A DNA stretch of 64,000 nt from Aplectana chamaeleonis (GCA_029168955.1 JAPDOI010000694.1:1-64000), one strand, 5' to 3'; shown: positions 10,882 to 22,805, numbered from the stretch's first letter. The notes: generated by a model not told the origin, from the letters alone. Numbers and translations: made by a program.

Positions 10882-13800
10882 GACTTGACTTGACTTAATC
10901 GGTTGGCTTTCGCCTGACGCGGTCATTCCGCATCTTCACCGAGGTGTGCCGTCCTAGTAGTCAGCCGTGTCCATTTTTCACGGTCTTCAGCCACAATTTG
11001 AACACATTCCATCCAGCTGTCACTATTCCATATCCTGCGAAACGAAACATCGCGCCTGAACTGTCTTTCGATGCCGAGTGACTTTAAATCCTCTTTAACC
11101 ACATCCGTCCAGAACTTTCGCCTACGCCCAGGTGGCCGTTTGAAGACAGGATTTGGAAGCATTCTTAAAGCGTGTTGTACGAGACGAATCGGCGTTCTTC
11201 TTAGTATATGCCCGAGCAGTCGAAGTCGACTTTCCATTGCTGCTTGAGATGGCGTTAGGAGATGCTGGCACCTCCCTCGTGTCAAGCGTTGATGTACTGC
11301 GTCGATTTCCTTGTAAAGGTCTTCGTTATGGCATACACGCGGCCAGAAATATCCAAGCAAACGCCTAAAAAGCTTCCTCTCCGTGCAATCCAACCTTTCC
11401 ATCTGCGTTTTCGGTGCTGCCCACGTCTCCGATCCGTACATCATGATAGGGCGAATAGCGGATAGGTAGACGCGCAACTTGACTTCCTTCGCGATGGTGG
11501 TAGACCACAAACACTTGGTTAGAGAATTGAATGCAGACGTAGCTTTCGCACATCGTTGTCGAATATCCGCTGCATAACTACCATCGTTCTTCAGCAAACA
11601 GCCCAAATAACAGAAATCGTCCACCAGTTCGATACGTTGTCCGTCCACACAAACTCCAGTTGAAGGCCTCTGAGAGACCCACATCTGCTTGCATTTGTCG
11701 GGACGAAGACGAAGTCCATAGGCTGCGGCATACTTCGAAACGAGGTTCACAATCCTTTGCAGTTTTGCGTTGTTTTCAGCGAATAACACAATGTCGTCGG
11801 CGTACTCCAGGTCGACAAGGGAGCGTCCTGATGGTGTTAGGATCACATCCGCAGGAAACTGTTCTGCAACTCTACGCATGATGTCATCAACGGCGAAGTT
11901 GAAAAGAAAAGGTCCTGCAACGGCTCCTTGCCTTACTCCTGTTTTCACCTCGAAAGCTGACGTAAATCCGACAGGTGTACGAACTGCTGCTGTTGTTCCT
12001 TTGTTCATGTCCTCGATTAACCGAACATACTTTTCCGGGACTCCATCTGCTCGCAGAGCATTGAGCAATCGATCACGATGAGGAGAGTCGAACGCGGCTT
12101 CAAAGTCCAAAGCAAGCTGTAATGGCTTCGAAAACCGCTGCCACGATTCAATTACTCTTCTCACGACGAACACTTGGTCGATGGTCGATCTTCCAGGTCG
12201 AAAACCGGCTTGCTCATCTCTGGTCGTTCCTTCACGATGTTTGATAAGTCGCTCGAGAATGATACGTTCTAAAACCTTGTACATGACACGAAGTAGAGAG
12301 ATTCCTCTGTAGTTCTTAGGATCCGTGACGGATAGCTTCTTGTGAAGAGGTACGATGATCGCATGTCTCCACGAATCGGGTATCCTTTCGCTCATCCATA
12401 TGGCACGGATGGTGTTGGTCATTTCACGAATCCCAGACGGAGGAAGAGCTTTCAGCATTTCAGCAGTGATGTTGTCATCTCCACCTGCCTTTCCATTCTT
12501 CATTTTCCGGACACAATCCAAACTTCAGACTCAGTCGGCGGTTCCTCACTGACATCGTAATGTGCTCTCTGAACATGCGGGAGCTCAGGTACTGATGGCG
12601 CTGGACGATTCAGTAGTGAACTGAAGTAATCCTTCCATATTGGCAGCGTCGCATCACCAACTGCAACTCCATTGGTAGTGTTCAAGACAGGAGAACATCT
12701 CTTCATCTTCCCGCTATACTGTCGCAGCAACGTGTAGGCTTTCCTCGGATTCTTCTCCTCCCAAGCCTTCTCGAACTCCTTAGCTCTACACGTCCACTCG
12801 TTCGCGGTCACTTTGAAGCTGCCGACGCAACTTCCTCCTCAGACGCTTCTCCTCCACGAAGTTTCCTGCAGTTCGAGAGCACATACTCTGTTGTAGGTAG
12901 ATGTTGTTTCTTCTGAGACGTAGGCGAACTTCTTTTTAGGCTGTACAACCGGGAGTGCCTCTTTCGAAGCGTCCTGATGCATTTGACAAAAGAATCCGCG
13001 TCGCAAAGTTTCTTCTTAGTCCGTACTCCGATGTGAATAGAAACGCGTTGTCGGAAATTCCTTCTGCACTCTTCATCTCTGAGACTTGTCATGTCAATCC
13101 TCTGAGAGGCTGAGCTCCTCGCTTCCTCTTATGAATCCTCGCAGTGAAGTTCAACAGAACAGGACGGTGATCCGAATCGAATGCGACATCCCACACAGCT
13201 CTAGATCTTCGAATGTCCGATACTGGAATATTCCTCGTCAGGACATAGTCAAGCTGTAGTTTCAAAGTTGTCATCTTCCGCTTCCGCTGCTCTTCTGGAG
13301 ATAGCCGGGTTGGTCCCTGCCACGTAAGCTGATGGCGGCGATGATTCCTCTTGAATGTCGATGCAATAATCAGACCACTGCGTTCACAAAAAGTCGACAA
13401 GGCGGTAGCCATTGTCCGATGTTTGCTCCACTGGGTAGAACCATTTACCGAGTACTTCGGATTCCTGATCAAGTCCCATCTTCGCATTTGCGTCAATCCC
13501 CACGACAACAGCATGTTGACAAGGTATCCTGGCCAGCAACGTATTGAGTTCCTCATAAAACGCATCCTTCGAATTGTCTTCGGCGGTTTCAGTGGGCGCA
13601 TGAGCACTCACTATCCACAGATTGAATCCTCTGTGATCCCGCAGTCGTACGAATGCATTCCGACAACGACGTTGAGCCGAACTCCTTGACCATACCATTG
13701 AAATCCTTCCTTACAGCTATTGCACAGCCTCCCACTCTCCTATCGTCAGCGTTACCGCAGTAGATGGTGTACTCTCCGACGCTGATGACGGGTCTATCCT

Positions 13801-14150
13801 TGAGGCGGGTTTCCTGCAAAGCAGCAAACGGTGCATGGAAAAAACTCAGAAGTCTGGATAGCGCAGTTTTTTGGATATCACTCGACAGCGATCGACAGTT
13901 CAGGGTGGCGAAATTGTGGCTTGTGGCCAAAGACTCCATGACTCTAGGTACGGATCCTAAGGTGTTATGGACCAGAGGCCTTGGTGTGCCGGACGGCGAC
14001 ACCTTTATGCAATGTGCGGGATACTTTGGCGATATAGTTGTGCACGCTATATCGCTCGAACGTTCCCTGTGTACACTCAAACGTCTGCTGGGTTCAGTAG
14101 AAGCAGGGGCACCAACGAGCAGGTACCAACAGACTTGTATACACACCCCC
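10882..14150 (-). mobile_element. Full-length RTE-type non-LTR retrotransposon
   Basis: A 3269-bp insertion in minus orientation, bounded by a perfect 9-bp target duplication AATTCCAAT (10873-10881 and 14151-14159). The 3' end lies on the left and finishes in a short repeat tail (AAGTC on the minus strand, three copies) only about 40 bp after the RT stop codon. Such a short 3' end with a simple-repeat tail is characteristic of RTE elements. It encodes an apurinic-type endonuclease and a reverse transcriptase. The 5' end abuts the minisatellite. Length and intact duplication argue for a recent full-length insertion despite broken frames. Confidence 0.88.
10923..13939 (-). pseudogene. RTE endonuclease-reverse transcriptase, frame-broken
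   Basis: The likely start is the ATG at 13937-13939, just before the endonuclease motif with LNCR; the open frame upstream of it only reads the flanking minisatellite. Endonuclease landmarks follow in order: LQET (catalytic Glu), SAHAP, GIDANA (Asp/Asn), DYVL and SDHRPV (catalytic Asp-His). The reverse transcriptase lies in 10923-12521 (532 codons) with motif A LALDFEAAFDS, motif B GVRQGA and motif C YADD, so all catalytic aspartates are present. The reading passes through at least five frame changes, near 13680, 13385, 13090, 12808 and 12510. It is therefore inactive as read, unless these are sequencing indels. Homologous elements copy themselves by target-primed reverse transcription. Confidence 0.88.
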
Positions 14151-14420
14151 AATTCCAATAATATTCGAATATTCACCTTTTGCGAATAGTCGAATTCGAA
14201 TAATATTCGAATATTCACCTTTTGCGAATAGTCGAATTCGAATAATATCCGAATATTCACCTTTTGCGAATAGTCGAATTCGAATAATGTTCGAATTTTC
14301 ACCTTTTGCGAATAGTCGAATTCGAATAATGTTCGAATATTCACACTTTTCGAATATTCGAATAAAAATTCGTTCGAAAAATTCGAATATTTATTCGAAC
14401 TCGAATATTCGATCCTCACT
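14151..14420. repeat. 42-bp minisatellite, right part
   Basis: About six tandem copies of a 42-bp unit containing GCGAATAGTCGAATTCGAAT, rich in TTCGAA palindromes. It continues the array at 10771-10881. Reading frames through it stay open and give repeating YSQKVNIR, an artefact of 42 being a multiple of three. Confidence 0.9.
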
Positions 14421-14984
14421 CTAATATTTACACATCTTCTCTAAAATCAATCGATTCCTTGGTATTTCCATGGATCTGCATGATTCGGAAGCGCACGAAC
14501 CCTATCAGCATACATCCTTGAATGTCCCTTCGTCATCTCGACTTTCGCATATCCAAAATTTTTCCAACATTTAGCTAAATAAATAACTGGCAAGGACATG
14601 ATCCAATATCCCTTCTTGTCCCAGACGGCAGACCGTAGGAAGTATGGTAACGTGAACGTGCCCATCTCGGTTAGGTCTAAATTAGACTCACCTGTTTGAG
14701 CGAGACGAGATTTCGCGCTTGGCTTAATTGCTACAAACGACGGCTGGACTATAATTTCAAAACATACCCCAGGCGTTGGACTGTGCCTTCGAAGGTTCGA
14801 CAAAACTTCGAAACTTGAACGATTGGATCAGTCGAGACGTGTTACTCTCTGATTCTAGAACCATATCAAGGGCGAACACATTGTCGAGAAATCATTATTA
14901 CAGACATCATAAACTCAGCTGTCTTCACAAAACCACAAGAAAGCACTACCATGCGTTGATGCGGTGCGGAGCTTCGGAAGCCCC
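14421..14984. other. Spacer without recognised feature
   Basis: This 560-bp stretch separates the minisatellite from the Jockey-like copies. A minus frame of 118 codons (14447-14803) exists but has no motif I recognise. I see no repeat or RNA gene. Confidence 0.4.
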
Positions 14985-15524
14985 ATCTTCTTCTTCCTAT
15001 CAGCCACAGTGGAGTTTCTTCTTATAGGCGTAGAAAGGTGGCAACATCGCACGGCTTGTTCCACATATCACGAGCAGACAGAGAAGTAGGTTTGGCAGAG
15101 CATGAAAATAAATGCAATGAATCATGTCCAATATTGTGACAGTCAGGCCATTTATCTGGGACCGACTCGTCGATCCTATGTACGTAGGCTTTGAGGTATG
15201 AAGAGTGACCGCATCGTAGACCCGCCAGAGCGAAGCGGGAGCACCTGGGCAGATCTTCCTCACTTTCATCAACCGTAGGAGGCACAACACCAAGGATCGG
15301 GTTCGAAGGGGCACAGGACAGGTACTCAGACACAAATATAGTGTGCTCGACTTGCTGTAGCCTCTTTCGTGTGAGTTCAGAGGTGGCCCAGCTTTGACGA
15401 TCCAATGTAGAAATAGCAGTATGGAGCGGTAAGCGAATATTACGGTGAGGCGGATCAGATGACAGAAGCGGGTGGTTGGGATGTGCGGTATTCTTGACTA
15501 TGCCAATGTGGAACTGTTGAGACT
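14985..15524 (-). pseudogene. 5'-truncated Jockey-like retroelement (C-terminus)
   Basis: The minus strand encodes only the C-terminal end of a Jockey-like polyprotein. Matching landmarks are NPILG, LRCGHSS, a zinc-finger-like CHNIGHDSLHLFSC and the final ATFLRL. The 3' tail is (GAA)n, seen as TTCTTCTTC at 14989. It joins directly to the 3' tail of the next element at 15525, which probably inserted into it. It belongs to a different subfamily from its neighbour, since the sequences differ widely outside the conserved blocks. Confidence 0.75.
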
Positions 15525-17326
15525 GCTTCTTCTTCTTTGCAGCCACATCGAGGGTTTTGTCATAGGCGGAGAAACTGGGCGACCAGTAGTAGATTCGTCC
15601 ATAGATCCAATGTGGTCAGCGTGGTAGGTCTCACCGGACAGTTAAATAAATGTGCTGTATCATGGCCGATAGTACCGCAGTCCAGACAAACATCAGATTT
15701 GCTGCTGTCAATCTTGCTGACGTAGGACATGAGCATTGTCGAGTGACCGCAGCGCAGCGATGCGAGTGTGCATCTAGCCCTTCTTCCGAGTTGAGTCTCG
15801 GATTTGCAGACTGGGGGCGGTACTTCTCCTAGTATGGGATTCACCGCCGCGTTCTCAAGATGACACCGAACAAACTTGGTGTGCTCCTCGAGCAGAAGAC
15901 GGAGTCGTTCTTGCTGTGAGTCGTGCCATCTCTGCAAGTTAACTTTGCTTGGAGCATCGGCAAATGGCTGTCTTTTAGCTCTCTCTCTAACGTGATTAAG
16001 CACTCTCCATGACAGATGGTTTGGTTGTTTTATAATATTAATACGGAATCGTTGGGCTTGCAGCTGACAATGCTCCTTCACTGGTAGTAAACGTGTTTCG
16101 GCATGCAAGTGCTCGACTGGGGAACTCCTGGCACAACCGGTGGCGATGCGAAGAGCGGCATTCTGTACTCGTTGCATCTTTGTCCAAGAGGAATCTGAGA
16201 CTATATGCTGCCAAACCGGTGAGGCGTACTCCAGTGCGGGCTGGAGGATCGCCTTATACGTAGCGAGTATAGTTTCCTTGCTGCTTCCCCATGAGGTACC
16301 GCCTAGGGCCCTGAGTACATTGAGCTTGGCTTTGACGATCGCCTGCTTCTGCTCGGTATTTTTATGAAACTTGAGCAACGGATCGAGCACAAGACCAAGC
16401 AGTTTTGAAAATCGCGCCGCAGGTAGACGGTCTCCATCCCACTCTACGTCCGGATGAACGCTGTGCTCGGAAGGATCCGTTGTGAGAACGGATACTGACG
16501 ACTTGGATGCAGAGATCTTCGGCATCTTCTCGTCGAAAAAGCTCTTCAGTGCAATCAGGTACTCATTGATCTTATTGGCGGCCACCTGTATATTTCGATC
16601 TCGACACATGATAGTAATGTCATCTACATACGCGACAACCTTGCTATCGTGTGGCGGCTCAGGCATATCCTCGAGGTACAGACTGAAGAGGGCTGTCGAT
16701 AGAACACCGCCCTGCGGAACTCCAGCTGCTATAGGAATACTATTGGAGACATGGTTCTGGAACATAACTCTGGCTCGTCTGCCCTTGATGAATGCCAATA
16801 ACCAGCGTTTCTGCCACGGCGGTACTGATGATTCCAGTAAGTTGCTTGACAGAACTCCATGGTTTACTGTGTCAAATGCCTTGGTGAGATCCAAGGAAAC
16901 AGCCACAGTTCTCTGTGGCTTCTCGGCATTGAACCCATCGATAGCAAAGCTTGTAATTTCCAGCAGAGCTGTCGTGGTGGAATGCAGCTTTCTGAATCCG
17001 TGCTGAAACACCTGGTTGTCATTATGCTCTGCAAGGTCCTTTACGATCAGTTTTCCGGCTACTTTAGCAGAAGAGGACAGCAAACTAATGGGGCGATACC
17101 CCTTGACTGAAGCTTGGGGCTTGGGCAGCGGCAGGACGTTAGCTGTTTTCCAATTCTGCGGGATAGTGCACGAACTGAACGAGGTGTTTATCAAGTCAGT
17201 GAGAAGCGGAAAGATTTCAGTTGGTAACTTCTTCAAGACAGTAGGGCATATTCCGTCAGGACCAACCGCTTTGGAGTTCCGCATATCCTTTATAACCTTC
17301 TCAACTTGCGTCGTAGTGAACGAGAC
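15525..17326 (-). mobile_element. 5'-truncated Jockey-like non-LTR retrotransposon
   Basis: The element runs right to left and ends in a (GAA)n tail (TTC repeats at 15525). It keeps the reverse transcriptase and C-terminal zinc-finger region but lacks the endonuclease. Homology to the related copy at 63176-63799 stops at about 17326, exactly where the hairpin tandem array begins, so this is the truncation point or the junction with that array. Confidence 0.85.
15560..17284 (-). CDS. Jockey-like reverse transcriptase fragment
   Basis: An uninterrupted 574-codon frame, which continues without a stop upstream of the first Met to about 17326. Reverse transcriptase motifs are MRNSKAVGPDG near the start, RPISLLS, motif A SLDLTKAFD, motif B GVPQGGVLS and motif C AYVDDI. 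The tail carries CLDCGTIGHDTAHLFNC, a CCHC-like zinc finger usual at the C-terminus of Jockey-like proteins, and ends QFLRL. The endonuclease is missing, so it cannot move by itself. The frame is notably intact compared with the copies at 23303 and 61990, suggesting a younger insertion. Confidence 0.85.
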   Translation of the reverse strand: MRNSKAVGPDGICPTVLKKLPTEIFPLLTDLINTSFSSCTIPQNWKTANVLPLPKPQASVKGYRPISLLSSSAKVAGKLIVKDLAEHNDNQVFQHGFRKLHSTTTALLEITSFAIDGFNAEKPQRTVAVSLDLTKAFDTVNHGVLSSNLLESSVPPWQKRWLLAFIKGRRARVMFQNHVSNSIPIAAGVPQGGVLSTALFSLYLEDMPEPPHDSKVVAYVDDITIMCRDRNIQVAANKINEYLIALKSFFDEKMPKISASKSSVSVLTTDPSEHSVHPDVEWDGDRLPAARFSKLLGLVLDPLLKFHKNTEQKQAIVKAKLNVLRALGGTSWGSSKETILATYKAILQPALEYASPVWQHIVSDSSWTKMQRVQNAALRIATGCARSSPVEHLHAETRLLPVKEHCQLQAQRFRINIIKQPNHLSWRVLNHVRERAKRQPFADAPSKVNLQRWHDSQQERLRLLLEEHTKFVRCHLENAAVNPILGEVPPPVCKSETQLGRRARCTLASLRCGHSTMLMSYVSKIDSSKSDVCLDCGTIGHDTAHLFNCPVRPTTLTTLDLWTNLLLVAQFLRL

Positions 17327-18085
17327 TGAAAATCGGAGTGGTTTGAATCATTTGAAGGGCAAGGAAGGTAATCCCCGGGTGTGGGGAGATTTTAGTGTTG
17401 GCTGCAAATCGGAGTGGTTTGAATCATTTGAAACCCAGAATGGACGGTGCAGCCTTCGGCTGCACCGTCGGGCAAGGGAGGTAATCCCCGGGTGTGGGCA
17501 GATTTTAGTGTTGGCTGCAAATCGGAGTGGTTTGAATCATTTGAAACCCAGAATGGACGGTGCAGCCTTCGGCTGCACCGTCGGGCAAGGAAGGTAATCC
17601 CCGGGTGTGGGCAGATTTTAGTGTTGACTGCAAATCGGAGTGGTTTGAATCATTTGAAGGGCAAGGAAGGTAATCCCCGGGTGTGGGCAGATTTTAGTGT
17701 TGACTGCAAATCGGAGTGGTTTGAATCATTTGAAGGGCAAGGAAGGTAATCCCCGGGTGTGGGCAGATTTTAGTGTTGGCTGCAAATCGGAGTGGTTTGA
17801 ATCATTTGAAACCCAGAATGGACGGTGCAGCCTTCGGCTGCACCGTCGGGCAAGGGAGGTAATCCCCGGGTGTGGGCAGATTTTAGTGTTGGCTGCAAAT
17901 CGGAGTGGTTTGAATCATTTGAAACCCAGAATGGACGGTGCAGCCTTCGGCTGCACCGTCGGGCAAGGGAGGTAATCCCCGGGTGTGGGCAGATTTTAGT
18001 GTTGGCTGCAAATCGGAGTGGTTTGAATCATTTGAAACCCAGAATGGACGGTGCAGCCTTCGGCTGCACCGTCGGGCAGGAACCT
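17327..18085 (+). repeat. 76/113-bp tandem array with 12-bp hairpins
   Basis: Units come in two lengths, 76 bp and 113 bp. The long form has a 37-bp insertion after TCATTTGAA containing a perfect hairpin: stem GACGGTGCAGCC / GGCTGCACCGTC with loop TTC. Hairpins start at 17443, 17556, 17821, 17934 and 18047. Spacing is 113 bp except the 265-bp gap, which equals 113 plus two 76-bp units. Units share AATCGGAGTGGTTTGAATCA and GTAATCCCCGGGTGTGGG. Neither length is a multiple of three, so the open frames across it are fortuitous. Confidence 0.9.
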
Positions 18086-18554
18086 CTGGTGTGGGCTGAT
18101 CTTACTGTTGGTCAAAATTCTGAATGAAGAAATGAAACCGAGCAGTCTCAGAGTAAATAGATTAAAAACAAGGTTGAAACTCTTGTCTGATCATTCAAAA
18201 TCCCTTCGATTACCGAGTCAGCACCCTTTTCATCTGTCAATCACATTTCACTGCGACAATCAGGACCATTTCCACCTGAATTTGCCGCTTTTCGAAAGAA
18301 ACGTGAAAGTTTTTTAGGATTTCCACGGCGAATAAATAAAATAGGCGTCGCTGTTGGGATAGATTCTGCATTCACCCCAACACACACGCCATTTTACGGC
18401 TATTGCGGCAATCGGTACCGCACGGTATTTGGAGTTTACTGAGACTAGGACTCCCGTAGGACTCCGCAGCCAGTGTCGGAGTGTAGGAGACCGCTTCGCT
18501 CTAGTTCGGTCTCCCACAGGACAAAACAGCTCCTGTAAGAGACCGCGATCGTCG

Positions 18555-18762
18555 TTTTCTGGTGCTATGTGGGAAGGGGGGGGGCACTGTTGTATCTCAC
18601 TTGGCCACGCCCATTTTTCCGTGCCGCAATGACTCTCCTGATTTTGGCAGGGGAGGGAAACCCCGGGTAGGTGCTCAAATTTAGTGCGGCACAGTAAAAT
18701 GGGCGTGGCCACGTCCATCGGGCCATAATGCCTCCCCCCTTCCCACATAGCACCCGTTTTCT
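18555..18762. repeat. Imperfect palindrome (MITE-like)
   Basis: The left arm GGTGCTATGTGGGAAGGG (about 18560) returns inverted near 18740-18757. Inner blocks also mirror: GGCCACGCCCATTTT at about 18604 against its reverse complement at about 18700. The centre carries GGGGAGGGAAACCCCGGG, a theme also seen near 19600. It looks like a fold-back MITE; no target duplication was established. Confidence 0.6.
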
Positions 18763-18796
18763 CCCGTAGGACTCCGCTGCCAGTGTCGGAGGCTGT

Positions 18797-20002
18797 GTCT
18801 GCGGAGTACAGTTACGGAGCTTCGGGAGCGAAAAATATTTTGGCACTGGAGCGCGTTTTCCTCCCGTCCCTTCAATCGTTGCAGGTTTTGCTATGCCAGC
18901 CGTGATCTGCACGTGCATAAATAATGTTTTTGGGGAATGGCAAATCTATGAAATAAAAAATACCTCGATTCTGTACTAAGGATTGAAACTCCGGGTGGGC
19001 AAAATTCTCGCATGCGTTCTAAATTTCTCACACTCCGGGGTTCCAACCCCTGGCCCAAAATCGGGAAAACCTCCGCATAAATGCAAACTTAATACCGAAT
19101 CCAGCTCATCGCAAGCGCGACTGAACATACGACACTCAACAGCCAATTTCGTTAACGCATACTTATTCAACGAAATGATGTATGTAGAAGCTTCAGAGAA
19201 ATGCTGGGGGCTACTTCCCTGGAACTTTGGAGAGCAAAAATGTATTTGGCCTGAAAAACGTACGTACTGGAGAGGGATTTCAAAAAAGAATTCGCATCCA
19301 CATCAAAATTTTCTGCTCCAAGGGGTTGACGCCCCGCGTGGACCAAGTTTTGATGTGGGTACGGATTTTTTCTCCCCCCCTCTATTATGCGTATTTCAAC
19401 CTACTTCAAACTGTCACACCACCCAAGGGTGTGGCAGTGCAAGCCTGTATGTCTCACAACATACTGTAATTATGACAGTTTTGTAAATGAGTAGTGTTTA
19501 AAAGTGTTGTATTCAGTGTTCTTGGCTTAACTGATTTTCCTCGGTGGCGTCGGAACTCGTCCTCGCCATCATTTTCACACCCAACAAACTCTGGATCAAC
19601 CCGGGGTTTCCCTCCCCTTCCGAAATCAGGCGAGTTATGGGCCCTAAGAAGTGTATCGTACACACAAAGTCAAATTTCCAATTTGAGTTTAACCTGTGGT
19701 TTCAGAGCTCAGAAAATCGCGGCCTCTTGCGAGCTCCGACGTTAATTCTCTGAGGAAATTCCTAACGGCATTTCCACAGACAATTCACATTTGGCAAAAT
19801 CAATTGCCTTTGTCGTCCTATTACCTCCGAATTGATCCTTCCCTTAACACGAGCATGCATTTTCTGAAGATTGCAATGCTTCTGTCGTCCACCTTCTAAT
19901 CGATAAAATCGGCGATGGTGATCGAGAAATTGACACGGGTAGGAAAACGCGCTCCAATGCTAAAATATTTTTTGCTCCCGAAGCTCCGTAACTGTACTCG
20001 TG
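18797..20002. repeat. Widely spaced inverted repeat pair
   Basis: About 55 bp at 18797-18856 (with CAGTTACGGAGCTTCGGGAG) recurs inverted at 19940-20002, including AAAATATTTT and GCGCGTTTTCCT. The 1.2-kb spacing suggests either a larger TIR element or two copies of one MITE end. Coding frames between them are not recognisable. Confidence 0.55.
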
Positions 20003-20753
20003 TCTGCGAGGCTTAAGCCGTCTTAAAATCCCCATTTTAATATACATAATTCATAACTAAAGAGGAAACGGGGGAAAATTGTGTACAAATTTAAACAACT
20101 ACGCTCTGGATCATCTATACCTCACCAAGGAATCAATGAATGTAAATAATAACGAAGAAAAAAAATGAAAACAGCGAAAAAATCCCCCTAGCCCTATGAC
20201 GTCATTCTTAGTTCTTAAGTACAGTAAGCAGTTTCCGTGCGGGGCATCCATGAGCTAAAAATGCGCTAGGAACGTCTTCGGGCGGTGCCGGACCCTCTTT
20301 CTGGGAGGTCGACTGTTTTAACTCGAACGATTTTTATAATCGGAGATCTTTTTTTAACTAGTTTCTGGTTGAATTGTTTAGCAAAAGTTTACTTGTTATA
20401 CTCTGGGTGTGTCATGCGTTCAACCGGTGAAAGGTTTCAATCCGTTTTCACTTTTCCACAGCTTTCTGGACAAGGACAAAATTTTTCTGTTTTTTTTTTG
20501 ACAAAAATTCTTAGTTTTTTTTTAATCTCGCATGGAGAGAGAAAATTTAAAGCATCTCTCGTCCGGGCTTCAAAATTTAATGATCTACAATTCGTCTACC
20601 TTTTTCTTTAAAATCGTCAGGTTTTTGGAGTTTATGACTTCAATTGTGTGGTCTGAATTGAAGAAACCTGAGAAGCGAGCAACTCTAAGAAAATATAGGA
20701 TCCACAACAATCTAGATTCGGCTCTTTCTTGGCCTCGAAAGTAAATATTGTTA

Positions 20754-20894
20754 GGTTAGTGGCTTGTTTCCTCAAGAAACAACATTTAAATTCACACCGC
20801 GGCGGTTTAAATCTCACCAGAGATTTGAACCGACGCGCCAGCCGCGGTTTAAATTTAAATGTTTTCTTTGAGGAAACAAGCCAAGGACCTAACC
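20754..20894. mobile_element. Hairpin MITE
   Basis: Inverted arms GGTTAG..TGGCTTGTTTCCTC and the mirror GAGGAAACAAGCCAAGGACCTAACC enclose inner mirrored ATTTAAAT and CCGCGG blocks. Total about 141 bp, no coding capacity. The target duplication is unclear (possibly TA). Confidence 0.65.
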
Positions 20895-20942
20895 ATAAAC
20901 ATTCAATCATTCATTCAACGTCTTTATTTTGGAATTAAATAA

Positions 20943-21316
<374 letters not shown>

Positions 21317-21326
21317 TACAGTTCAG

Positions 21327-21472
21327 TTCCGCAGTCGCGTTCAGTCCTCATTATCACAATCGTAGAAGCGAAGCGGTTGTTTTTTTTTAAATTCAACTAG
21401 AATTATTCTCAAAACAACCGCTTCGCTTCTACGATTGTGATGAGACTTTGCGGACTGAACGCGATTGCGGAA
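21327..21472. mobile_element. Hairpin MITE with ~58-bp arms
   Basis: The left arm TTCCGCAGTCGCGTTCAGTC ... CGTAGAAGCGAAGCGGTTG is mirrored by CAACCGCTTCGCTTCTACG ... GATTGCGGAA on the right, with a 7-nt indel between arms. It lies only 10 bp from the preceding MITE. Confidence 0.8.
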
Positions 21473-22066
21473 GTAGATCATATGTGAATGAGATTCTTTG
21501 TTAAAGTAAAAAGAAGATGCATAACAATGACAGAAGTAAGAAGGGGACAAAATATGAACCTTCTGCAGAGGAATTTTTTTACAAATCAAATGACCTCTTG
21601 TCTCAAGAGACCTGAGACCACCGCTTCTGGGAACAACAAAGAAAGGCACAAGAAGCTGGAAAAACCCGTCACATTAGATCAACTTTTTAGCCAATTCGTG
21701 TCCCATATGCGAAGAAGAATTAACACACTTAGCTAAAAATAACCGAAATCTGGAGGAATTGATAGTTGAGTTTTCGTCCTCCGCCCAAACAATGCATTCC
21801 TGATTGCTGATAGCAAAATCCAGTTCTGAATGCAACAGTCGTCCTTTTACCCGCTGAACGTTTTGTTTCTTCATTTACTGGATGAGTATTCCAGGTTAAT
21901 TATGTACTGCCAGCGCCTCGCCGTCCCTCTGGCTCGCTCCATTGTTGTAAGTTGGCTTCCTTCTCCTGTTTTGTTAAACTATTTTTTACATATTTGTTTA
22001 TTACACAAGCAAAAGCTTATCGTCGATCACTGGTCGAGAGATCGCCGCGTCGAACATGAGTGGCAC

Positions 22067-22357
22067 CAGGGATGAGCGGAGTTCCGCGTTTCGCGTTCCG
22101 AAACCCGCAGTTTCGCGCATTTTTGGCATTCCGCATTCCGAAAACCGCAGAAAACGCAGCGGAATGCGAAAATATCGGGCCGTCTGGGACGTAAGAAAAC
22201 ATTAGATGATTTCTGAATTTTTCCGCGTTTCGCGTTCCGAAACCCGCATTTCCGCGCATTTTCAGGCGTTTCGCGCCCGATTTCCGAAACCCGAGAAAAA
22301 AATTCTGTTCCGAAAACCGATTTCCGAAATTTCATATTTTTATTCCGCTCATCCCTG
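22067..22357. mobile_element. hAT-like MITE X
   Basis: It starts CAGGGATGAGCGGA and ends with its reverse complement TCCGCTCATCCCTG (291 bp). The interior repeats TTCCGCGTTTCGCGTTCCGA blocks. The left flank is AGTGGCAC (22059-22066), but its own right flank is AGGGGCGG. The matching copy of AGTGGCAC lies after the neighbouring element Y, so X and Y share one target duplication. Confidence 0.75.
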
Positions 22358-22805
22358 AGGGGCGGCGGCCAGGTGGTACGCCGCGCGCGGCCGGGAGCAA
22401 GCGTTGCGTGTCGCGTCGCGGCGTACCAGCAAGCATTGATTGAGTCAATTCCCTTCAAAGAGATGTTTGGGAACACTCATAAGATAGGTTCAGTGCAAGA
22501 ACATAACATAAATGAGGTTCATAGAAGCGAGTGTCTATCGGTAACTTAAAAGACTTCTTTTGCGCCTGATTTCTGTGAATATGGTACGTTCTAATAGAAA
22601 TCACTACGAATGCCATATTTCTGGGCTATTACCAATGAGATGCGATGTCCTGGCATCCAAATACCGCTCTTAAACCGAAATGCAGTCATTTTGTTTGTGT
22701 TGACTCCACGGTGCATCGATGAATCGAAGGTGGTACGCCGCGACGCAACACGCGTCGCTTGTCCTCGCCGCGCGCGGCGTACCACCCTTCCCGCACCCAT
22801 CCCTG
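22358..22805. mobile_element. hAT-like MITE Y, abutting X
   Basis: The right end reads CGCACCCATCCCTG, again a CAGGGATG-type terminus, followed by AGTGGCAC (22806-22813), which equals the 8 bp left of X. Subterminal blocks GGTGGTACGCCGCGCGCGGC (near 22373) recur inverted near 22773-22792, so Y has long inverted ends. Its extreme left terminus is replaced by or fused to the end of X. Confidence 0.7.

Noticed and set aside
17327..18127. Overlapping plus-strand frames of about 90-190 codons with RSGLNHLK repeats
   Set aside because: They derive from the 76/113-bp array, whose unit lengths are not multiples of three; continuity is fortuitous.
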